A DNA stretch of 25,529 nucleotides from CAZOIA01 sp964579675. Lineage in GTDB: Bacteria; Planctomycetota; Phycisphaerae; UBA1845; PWPN01. The stretch is taken from positions 1 to 25,529 of the forward strand of contig CAZOIA010000070.1 in assembly GCA_964579675.1 (NCBI GenBank), written 5' to 3'. Each line of letters opens with the position of its first letter. Within the stretch, counting starts at the first letter, position 1. The notes beneath the pieces were generated by a model that saw only the letters and a list, made by a program, of their open reading frames with translations, had not been told where the DNA came from and did no database searches. Shown piece after piece: positions 1 through 6,005 of the stretch. The position numbers and the translations under genes were made by a program.

Positions 1-86
1 CGAGGTGCCGCCCCGCTGCCCACCCGAAGGTCCCCGCCGAGACTGTCATGCACCCTGAGTGTCGGGACTGCTTGTGTTGCGAAGCC

Positions 87-119
87 GCGGGCCGGCCTAC
101 TTGCTGGAGACCGGCCCGC
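87..119. repeat. GC-rich inverted repeat (hairpin), possible terminator
   Basis: A perfect 9-bp inverted repeat, GCGGGCCGG at 87-95 and CCGGCCCGC at 111-119, encloses a 15-nt loop. It lies downstream of the minus-strand lipoprotein gene. There is no following T-run on either strand, so calling it a terminator is only a guess. The rest of 1-193 shows no convincing gene. Confidence 0.3.
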
Positions 120-161
120 TGGTTTCGACAGAAAGAAGAGTGTGTCTCTGACGCCGGGGAT

Positions 162-180
162 GGGCGCCGCACCGGCGCCC
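162..180 (-). terminator. Candidate terminator hairpin after the lipoprotein gene
   Basis: GGGCGCCG (162-169) and CGGCGCCC (173-180) form a perfect 8-bp GC stem with a 3-nt loop. On the minus strand it begins 13 nt after the TAA stop at 194-196. The stem and its placement fit an intrinsic terminator, but the sequence after it is not T-rich, so it may be only a 3'-end hairpin. Confidence 0.35.
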
Positions 181-193
181 CGCCCGCAGCAGG

Positions 194-541
194 TTATCGG
201 TAGCCGACACCGGCACGGTGCGTGTCGAATCGGCGGTACGTGTAATCCGATTCGTCGAGTCCCCTGCCCTGGAAATCGACGAATCGCTCCCTGAAGTAAA
301 TGATCTGGCCTGGAGAGTAGAAGGAATCGGTCGAGGGCCAATCGCTTCGGAACCCGAAGTCCGAGGCGTGATAACGACCGGGTTTCCGGTCGAATAGCAG
401 TGCCGAGGCGAGATCGGCACGGCGGCCTGCCGCTGGAGAGCCCAGTTGGGCGTCCGTGTGGATCGCGCGATCGTGGGCGGACGCGCAGCCTGCCGCCACG
501 AACGTCAATCCACCCATCATTGCCAGGATCCAGACACGCAC
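194..541 (-). CDS. Small putative lipoprotein of unknown function
   Basis: I do not recognise this 115-residue protein. A GTG start at 541 is preferred over the longer reading frame from 766 because GGAGG lies 9-10 nt upstream. The protein also then begins directly with a type II signal peptide: a short basic start, a hydrophobic run (WILAMMGGLTFVAA) and a lipidation Cys at residue 19 (AAGC). The mature part is short, hydrophilic and rich in Tyr, Arg and Asp (YFRERFVDFQGRG and SDYTYRRF), with no catalytic motif visible. It is probably anchored in a membrane facing the periplasm. It stands alone, with gene-free sequence on both sides and two hairpins downstream. The signal peptide and SD sequence make a real gene likely; the function is unknown. 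Confidence 0.6.
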   Translation of the reverse strand: MRVWILAMMGGLTFVAAGCASAHDRAIHTDAQLGSPAAGRRADLASALLFDRKPGRYHASDFGFRSDWPSTDSFYSPGQIIYFRERFVDFQGRGLDESDYTYRRFDTHRAGVGYR

Positions 542-758
542 TTTCGAGCCGCCTCCAGGGGCTGACCATCCTTCCGGTGAACGGCGGCAGCAACTTTCAT
601 GCCATCGGAGCGGCCACTCCGCAGTCGGTCCGATAGTAACGGCCCTGCTTTGCGTCGATGCCTGACGCGGGGGTCGGCCCCGAGAGAGTGTAACGACCGT
701 GCGGTTTCCATCGGCCTTGCCGCCCTGCTGCCACGCGATGCGTCGCCAGTCTGGATCA

Positions 759-916
759 TTCACCACGAAGTCACGGAGAGCACGGAGAAGACAAAGGAAT
801 CAGTTGAAATCAACCACTCGGGTTCCGACATGACCATCGACACGCTCTCGGACAATCGATCCGCCAGGATTTCACGCAACTTCCTTTCTCCGTGGCCTTT
901 GTGTATCCGTGGTGAA
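759..916. repeat. Terminal-inverted-repeat element, possibly a dispersed non-autonomous repeat
   Basis: The left arm (759-799, plus strand) starts TTCACCACGAAG, contains CACGGAGAA and ends AAAGGAA. The right arm (916-881, read on the minus strand) starts TTCACCACGGAT, contains CACGGAGAA and ends AAAGGAA. The arms share the outer TTCACCACG, the internal CACGGAGAA and the inner AAGGAA, with small offsets, and enclose about 80 bp of unrelated sequence. From memory, similar purine-rich TTCACCACGGA-type motifs occur as dispersed intergenic repeats in many environmental bacterial genomes. No transposase is present, so mobility is only inferred. Confidence 0.6.
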
Positions 917-1095
917 CCTCTCCATAGACAATCCGGGCCGGGCGGGCATTCGCGGGCAGGATGGTGATAACAGGCGGCCCGGTAGCCAGTTGCGTCAATC
1001 ACCAGGCAGCAAGCTCATGACGGCGGGGTGATGCGTAGCGGCGACACGCCCGAACAAGACCGGGAATAAGCAGGCCGATAACGACCGGGAGTATG

Positions 1096-1112
1096 CAGCG
1101 GCACCGCCGCTG
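1096..1112 (-). terminator. Candidate terminator hairpin after the DUF2203 gene
   Basis: CAGCGGC (1096-1102) and GCCGCTG (1106-1112) form a perfect 7-bp stem with a 3-nt loop. It starts 3 nt past the stop codon of the DUF2203 gene at 1116-1118. No T-run follows on the minus strand, so termination is inferred from position only. Confidence 0.35.
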
Positions 1113-1115
1113 GCG

Positions 1116-1553
1116 TCAGACGAGTCTCTGGGTGATAGGCTGACGATCGCCGTAACCGGCACCGATCTCGTACCAGTACCCCACTCTCTCTTCCCCGAGC
1201 TTCCAGCAGAGGCACACCTGGCGGCCTCCCTTGCGGGCGGGGAAGTCCACCAGCCCGACCCTGTAGTCCCGGAGTTCGCAGCCGATCTTCTCCAACTCCT
1301 CGTTCAGCTCCGAAAGACGATCGGTGATGGCTGCGTACTTCTGGCGGGTTTCCTCAGACTCTGCGGGATCACCCTTGGCGTCGACGGCCCGGCACGCGGC
1401 GTGCAGTTCGCACAATTGCCTGTAGTTGCCAACGACGTCCGTCACGATTCGTCGCACCAGGGTCAATGCGCGATTCGCCTCCGCCACCGAGAAGTACTTC
1501 TTCCCGGTGGACAACAGCGATTCAGGCAATGAGACTGCCTCGAAGGCATCCAT
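1116..1553 (-). CDS. DUF2203 family protein
   Basis: This 145-residue soluble protein fits the DUF2203 family, whose function is not established. The N-terminal part contains KYFSVAEANRALTLVRRIV, the family-typical helix in which 'F+..EAN..L..+R' is conserved. A charged helical middle follows (SELNEELEKIG), then the conserved C-terminal core with GLVDFP, VCLCWKLGEE and VGYWYEIGAGYGDRQPI. The ATG at 1553 is chosen over the one at 1592 because GGGAG sits 8 nt upstream of it, whereas the 1592 start has no SD sequence. There is no signal peptide or membrane segment, so it should be cytoplasmic. It is transcribed alone, divergently from the importer genes, with a hairpin just after the stop. The family call is confident. 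Confidence 0.85.
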   Translation of the reverse strand: MDAFEAVSLPESLLSTGKKYFSVAEANRALTLVRRIVTDVVGNYRQLCELHAACRAVDAKGDPAESEETRQKYAAITDRLSELNEELEKIGCELRDYRVGLVDFPARKGGRQVCLCWKLGEERVGYWYEIGAGYGDRQPITQRLV

Positions 1554-1914
1554 GGCATCCGCTCCCGTGTCTGGCCGGGTGCCACCGGCCATGATTCGAC
1601 GTTGGCAAGTATACTGTCGGTCCCGGGCCCGCTCCCTGTCAGACCGACACTCTCTGTGGCGAGCCTACGATCCCATTACCGGCCTACCCTGAACCTACCA
1701 AACCGGTGCACCCAAGTCAACGCGGGCGTCCCCCATGCCCGCTGCCGCCCTGGGCAGCACGCCGACGTGGGGCCGACAGAACCTTCACCCAAAATGAAAT
1801 TCCTTGCTTGTCCTAGGCCCGCTACTTGTGTTAGAGTGAGGGTGGGTGGCGTGGGGCAAGTCCCTGCCGGGAGCCAGGCCCTTCTCGATGGCGGCGGGGA
1901 AGGGGGCGCGGAGC
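1554..1914. other. Divergent intergenic region between DUF2203 and importer genes
   Basis: No gene is supported here. The region must hold the promoters of the minus-strand DUF2203 gene and the plus-strand importer unit. The best plus-strand match is weak: TTGTCC (1808-1813), 18 nt, TAGAGT (1832-1837). If it were used, the GTG at 1846 would be almost at the transcript's 5' end. I see no operator-like repeat. Confidence 0.35.
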
Positions 1915-2466
1915 ATGATCTCGATGCCGATGATTCGCGAGCTGCGGGTGGGCACCCCTGGCCCATTCCGGGAGGCCGACCGGGGTGCGGATGAGCGCCT
2001 CCTGGCCGGTCGAGCCCGCGCACGGCGGCGATGGGCTATTCGGACCTCCCTGATACTGCTTCTGACCGCGGCCACGCTGTGCATCTTTGTGACCTGGCGG
2101 CGTGACCGGATGACCGTGGCGTGGCGGCTGCTGTCGCTCAAGCCTGCCGTCGCCACCCTCCAGCAGAGAATCGACAAGTTCGGGATGTTGCCATCCGTCG
2201 TGCCCGGGTTGGAGAAGTGTTACTATGCATCCGATTCCGAGCGTTTTTACGCGATGAACGCCGCGGAGCCGGTCATCATCGCTTACCAACCGAGGACCCA
2301 TCTCATGCTCCGGGACAACGGCCGGGCCGTCATCATCTATGAGGGCGGCACGGTGCGTCAGGAATGGCTGCCCGAGACCGGGTTCCGCGGTACCTGGCGG
2401 CAACAACAGGAGCGGATGAAGATATTTGAGGAGAAGATGCGTTCACGCCCGCCGGAGCTGCCCTGA
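1915..2466 (+). CDS. Small single-pass membrane protein preceding the sugar importer
   Basis: I do not recognise this protein (183 residues from the ATG at 1915). A basic, cytoplasm-facing N-terminus (ARARRRWAIR) leads into one membrane segment at about 42-60 (TSLILLLTAATLCIFV). The remaining soluble domain includes FYAMNAAEPVIIAY and RAVIIYEGG and ends in a charged helix. The start is uncertain: in-frame GTG 1846, ATG 1888 and ATG 1924 are also open. The ATG at 1915 has a G-rich stretch (AAGGGGG) 8 nt upstream. It lies 42 nt before the solute-binding protein gene on the same strand and is probably co-transcribed with it. That suggests an accessory role in the importer, which is an inference from position alone. 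Confidence 0.6.
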   Translation: MISMPMIRELRVGTPGPFREADRGADERLLAGRARARRRWAIRTSLILLLTAATLCIFVTWRRDRMTVAWRLLSLKPAVATLQQRIDKFGMLPSVVPGLEKCYYASDSERFYAMNAAEPVIIAYQPRTHLMLRDNGRAVIIYEGGTVRQEWLPETGFRGTWRQQQERMKIFEEKMRSRPPELP

Positions 2467-2508
2467 CTCCGCGACTTGCCGGCGTCGCCCCCGAGACGAG
2501 GGATCTTC

Positions 2509-3846
2509 GTGAAGAACGGACTCCTGGCAGTTGCGGTGCTGGCGGTCATCGCCTACCTGTTCGTCCCGCTCGAATCGCGGTGGACGCCGCCCTTGTCCGA
2601 CGTGACGGTGATCCAGTTCTGGCACCCGTGGTGTGGTGAGTACGCCGACGCACTGCAGGAAGTGGTGGCGGAGTTCAACCGGAAACACCCCGGGATCGTG
2701 GCCCAGCCGCTGTTCATGCCCTCCACCGGCGGAGAGAACATGAAGTTCTTTGTTTCGGTGGCGGGCGGGGTGCCGCCGGACGTCATCGTGGTGGATGGTA
2801 CGCAGGTGGCGTCATGGGCGGACCTGGGCGTGCTTCAGCCCCTGGATGACCGGCTCGCCGCCGTCGGCATCATCGCCGACGACTTCTGGGGGCCCTGCTG
2901 GAAGCAATGCCGGTACAATAACAAGACCTGGGCTTTGAGCGCCGCCGCCGACGCCAACTTCGCCCTGGTGTGGAACAAGCAGTCGTTCCGCGAAGCGGGG
3001 CTCGACGCGGAGCGCCCGCCTCGCACATTCAAGGAATTACAGGACTACTGCGACAAGCTCACCAGGTACGACGAGAACGGGCGAATCCAGCGTCTGGGGT
3101 TTGCGCCAACCTACATGGCCAGCGGCACCAACGTGATTTTCACCTGGGGATGGGTGTTCGGGGGCACTTTCTTCGATGAGGAGGCTGAAAGGTTCACCTG
3201 CGACGATCCGCGGGTGATCGAAGCGATGGAGTGGCAGCTATCCTGGTGCGACCGCTACGGGGGTCGCAACCGGCTCCGGGCTTTTGAAGCCGGCTTCGGA
3301 GACGCCGCCCAGAGCCCGTTCTACGTCGGGAAGCTCGCCATGCAGGTGATGTACATCGCCGAGGTCCAGAACATCGCTAAGTTCGCCCCGAACCTGGAGT
3401 ACGGTCTGGCCCCCCTGCCGGGGCCGGAGCACGGCGAGATCGGGTCGAGCTGGATCGGAGGATGGACGATAGCGATGCCTTACGGCGGGCGCGGAAACGA
3501 CGACGCGGCCTTCGAGCTGATTCGATGGATGACCGCTGACCCTTACGGGACGACTTACATGTCGCGTCACATGAAGCTCCTGCCCGCCTACCGCAAGAGC
3601 CCGTTCCTCAAGGAGATCAAGGGCGACCGCATTCTGGAAGCCTATTACGAGATCCTCCAGAACTGCAAGCACAGCCGCCCGGTGACCCCCGCGAACGCGT
3701 ACTACATGCAGCAGCTCCACCGGGCCCACAGCCGCTCGATCGAGAGACTGATCTCCCCCGCCGACGCGTTCGCCGAAGCCAGAAAAAGGACCGAGACGCA
3801 CCTGGCCAAGATCAAAGCGCAAACCAAAGCGGATCACGTGCGATGA
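2509..3846 (+). CDS. Sugar ABC transporter solute-binding protein (family 1)
   Basis: This 445-residue protein is the extracytoplasmic binding component of a carbohydrate importer. The GTG at 2509 is chosen over the in-frame TTG at 2476 because GAGGG lies 6-7 nt upstream and the product then starts MKNGLLAVAVLAVIAY, a signal peptide or anchor. The body is family 1-like: VTVIQFWHPW near the start, then EVVAEFNRKHPGI, the GGVPPDVIVVDG ligand-lobe motif, ALVWNKQSFREAGLD, and a later GPEHGEIGSSWIGGWTIAMP. There is no lipobox Cys after the hydrophobic segment, so it is either cleaved and periplasmic or held by an uncleaved anchor. Two permease genes follow. The substrate cannot be read from sequence; the flanking sulfatase and hydrolases suggest oligosaccharides. 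Confidence 0.9.
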   Translation: MKNGLLAVAVLAVIAYLFVPLESRWTPPLSDVTVIQFWHPWCGEYADALQEVVAEFNRKHPGIVAQPLFMPSTGGENMKFFVSVAGGVPPDVIVVDGTQVASWADLGVLQPLDDRLAAVGIIADDFWGPCWKQCRYNNKTWALSAAADANFALVWNKQSFREAGLDAERPPRTFKELQDYCDKLTRYDENGRIQRLGFAPTYMASGTNVIFTWGWVFGGTFFDEEAERFTCDDPRVIEAMEWQLSWCDRYGGRNRLRAFEAGFGDAAQSPFYVGKLAMQVMYIAEVQNIAKFAPNLEYGLAPLPGPEHGEIGSSWIGGWTIAMPYGGRGNDDAAFELIRWMTADPYGTTYMSRHMKLLPAYRKSPFLKEIKGDRILEAYYEILQNCKHSRPVTPANAYYMQQLHRAHSRSIERLISPADAFAEARKRTETHLAKIKAQTKADHVR

Positions 3847-3891
3847 GCCGCCGCCGGGGCTGGCGACCATGAAGGAAACAGGGCATACCCA

Positions 3892-4920
3892 TTGTTGACC
3901 AGAGGAGACCGACAAAGAGTTGTGCTCGGGTTGGTCTTCACCGGTCCGTGGGTCCTGGGTTTCCTGGTGTTTGCTGCCTACCCGGTCGGCGTGTCATTCT
4001 ACTACAGCCTGTGCGACTACAACGTCTTCAGCGCCCCGAGGTTCATCGGGATGGGGAACTACGTCGAGTTGTTTGCCGAGGATCCAATATACCTGCGGGC
4101 GCTGTGGAACACCGTCTACTTCATGGTCTTTGCGATTCCGCTCACGATGGCCACCGCCCTGGTGCTGGCCATGCTGCTCAATCTCAACGTCCGGGGCCAG
4201 GCGTTTTACCGCACCGTTTTCTTCTTGCCGTCGATCGTGCCGATCGTCGCCTCGACGGTGCTGTGGCTATGGATACTCAATCCCGATTACGGGGTGGCCA
4301 ACATGTTCATCCGCCCCGTCCTGAACTGGCTGCAATCGGGCTGCGACGCGATGCGGTCGGGCCTGTTGGCGGTTCTGGGCTCGCTCGGGCTCGACCCGCT
4401 CAGGCCGATTTATGAGTCGCTCGGCCTGGAGTCCCCTTTCGTCCCCCGCTACGTCTTCCCGCCTCCGCCCGGGTGGCTCCGGGATCCGAACTGGTCCAAA
4501 CCCGGCCTGATCCTGATGAGCGTCTGGGGCGTCGGCCACAACATGGTCCTGTACCTGGCCAGTCTGCAGGAGGTCCCCACGGAGCTCTACGAGGCCGCCG
4601 AGATCGACGGCGCCGGGACCTGGACGAAGACCCGGCACGTCACCCTGCCCATGATCAGCCCCATCCTCTTCTTCACGCTGGTCATGGGGATGATCGGAAC
4701 GTTCCAGTACTTCACCCAGGTATTCATCATGACCGACGGGGGCGGTGGCCCGGCGGACTCGACGATGTTTTACGCTTTGTATCTGTTCAACAACGCGTTC
4801 ATCTTTTTTCGGATGGGTTATGCGTCGGCGATGGCGTGGGTCATGTTCCTGCTGATCCTGATCTGTACGGCACTGACGTTCCGCACGGCCCGCGGCCACG
4901 TGTATTATGCAGGAGCTTGA
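3892..4920 (+). CDS. Sugar ABC transporter permease, MalF/UgpA type
   Basis: This 342-residue inner-membrane protein is one half of the importer channel. Membrane segments are evident at about 10-30, 70-96, 105-130, 205-225, 255-280 and 310-330. The EAA loop that docks on the ATPase is clear at about 232-253 (LYEAAEIDGAGTW, then TLPMISPI). The TTG at 3892 is used because AGGG lies 8 nt upstream and the first residues lead straight into the first membrane segment; no in-frame ATG precedes it. Compared with ordinary family members there are roughly 45 extra residues between NWLQSG (145-150) and WLRDP (195-199), probably on the periplasmic side. It ends 3 nt before the partner permease, whose SD sequence lies inside this gene. 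Confidence 0.92.
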   Translation: MLTRGDRQRVVLGLVFTGPWVLGFLVFAAYPVGVSFYYSLCDYNVFSAPRFIGMGNYVELFAEDPIYLRALWNTVYFMVFAIPLTMATALVLAMLLNLNVRGQAFYRTVFFLPSIVPIVASTVLWLWILNPDYGVANMFIRPVLNWLQSGCDAMRSGLLAVLGSLGLDPLRPIYESLGLESPFVPRYVFPPPPGWLRDPNWSKPGLILMSVWGVGHNMVLYLASLQEVPTELYEAAEIDGAGTWTKTRHVTLPMISPILFFTLVMGMIGTFQYFTQVFIMTDGGGGPADSTMFYALYLFNNAFIFFRMGYASAMAWVMFLLILICTALTFRTARGHVYYAGA

Positions 4921-4923
4921 CGG

Positions 4924-5976
4924 ATGGCCAGGCAGAAACGCTCCGTGCGAACCACAAAGTCCGTGATGAGCCACGGCACCCTGGCGACTCTGTCGGTCAT
5001 CTTCATGGTGCCGTTCGCCTGGCTCGTGGTTACCTCGCTCAAGAGCGAATCCCACATGAGCTCATTCCCGCCGGAATGGATGCCCCGCGGCGAGTACGTT
5101 CAATTGGGGCCCGACCGCTGGGCGGAGGTCGTGCGTAACGAAATCGTCGAGTACGCCCCGATCGAATACGACCCCGAGGGCAAGGCCAAGCCGCGGGTCG
5201 CCCTCAAGTCAAAAGTGGACCTGGTCGATGCCTGGGGGACCCCGCTGGACCGCGAGCCGACCCGGATCGTGGAATCCGACAAGGTCGTGACCCGGGTCCG
5301 GCCCACGCTGCGGCACTACGTCAAGGGAGCCGGCGCGTTCGGGTTCAAGGTCTTTCTCCAGAATACGCTGTTCATCGCCTTCGTTGCAGTGCTCGGCACC
5401 GTCCTGAGCTGCAGTTGGGTGGCGTTCGGGTTCTCGATCCTTCAGTGGCCCGGGCGCGACAAGCTATTCTACCTGATGCTCTCGACTTTGATGCTGCCCG
5501 GGCAGGTGACGATGATCCCGCTCTTTCTCATCTTCAAGTCGCTCGGGTGGATCAACACGTACTTGCCGCTGCTGGTACCGGCGTTCCTGGGCAACGCGTT
5601 TTTCATCTTCCTGCTGCGGCAGTTCTTCCTGACCATCCCCCGGGATCTGATCGACGCGGCCCGGGTGGACGGCTGCAGCAGCCTGCGCATCTACTGGCAG
5701 ATCGTCATGCCGTTGTCGATACCGGCCCTGGCCACCGTCGCCCTGTTCACGTTCCTCAATTCCTGGAACGACTTCATGGGCCCGCTGATCTACGTCGTGG
5801 ACGAGGCCAAGTACACGCTGTCGCTCGGACTGGCGATGTTCAAGGGCCGGTTCGCAAACCGATACGGCGAGATGATGGCGGTCAGCGTGCTCATGACCAT
5901 CCCGATCATCGTGCTGTTCTTCTTCACCCAGAAGACCTTCATCCAGGGAATAAAGACGTCCGGCATGAAGGGGTGA
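4924..5976 (+). CDS. Sugar ABC transporter permease, MalG/UgpE type
   Basis: This 350-residue protein is the second channel subunit. The first membrane segment is at about 18-37, followed by a periplasmic stretch of roughly 100 residues and five further segments between about 143 and 335. The EAA loop is at 239-264 (PRDLIDAARVDGCSS, then QIVMPLSIPA), followed by the family-typical FLNSWNDFMGPLIY. In most MalG-type proteins the first periplasmic loop is only some 30 residues. Here, residues about 55-135 form an additional hydrophilic domain (RWAEVVRNEIVEYAP, KSKVDLVDAWGTPLDREPTR). AGGAG at 4911-4915 lies 8 nt before the ATG and overlaps the end of the upstream permease gene, so translation is probably coupled. 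No ABC ATPase gene follows; the next gene is convergent. Confidence 0.92.
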   Translation: MARQKRSVRTTKSVMSHGTLATLSVIFMVPFAWLVVTSLKSESHMSSFPPEWMPRGEYVQLGPDRWAEVVRNEIVEYAPIEYDPEGKAKPRVALKSKVDLVDAWGTPLDREPTRIVESDKVVTRVRPTLRHYVKGAGAFGFKVFLQNTLFIAFVAVLGTVLSCSWVAFGFSILQWPGRDKLFYLMLSTLMLPGQVTMIPLFLIFKSLGWINTYLPLLVPAFLGNAFFIFLLRQFFLTIPRDLIDAARVDGCSSLRIYWQIVMPLSIPALATVALFTFLNSWNDFMGPLIYVVDEAKYTLSLGLAMFKGRFANRYGEMMAVSVLMTIPIIVLFFFTQKTFIQGIKTSGMKG

Positions 5977-6005
5977 GCTGTCGGCGTCTTGCTCGTGCAA
6001 CCGGT

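Larger units (their letters stand above)
542..1115. other. Gene-free stretch between lipoprotein and DUF2203 genes
   Basis: No reading frame here has a plausible SD sequence, recognisable protein signature or neighbour support; the short frames look incidental. The stretch holds the 158-bp inverted-repeat element at 759-916 and a hairpin at 1096-1112. The part nearest 541 must contain the promoter of the lipoprotein gene, but I cannot identify convincing -35/-10 boxes. Confidence 0.6.

Noticed and set aside
1..193. A possible gene end at the left edge
   Set aside because: Only hairpins and low-quality frames are visible. The 107-codon minus frame at 97-420 overlaps the better-supported lipoprotein frame and has no signature.
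599..967. Plus-strand frame of 122 codons
   Set aside because: It runs through the inverted-repeat element at 759-916 and has no SD sequence or protein-like features.
3238..3915. Minus-strand frame of 225 codons
   Set aside because: It is antisense to the well-supported solute-binding protein gene and has no domain signature or SD sequence.
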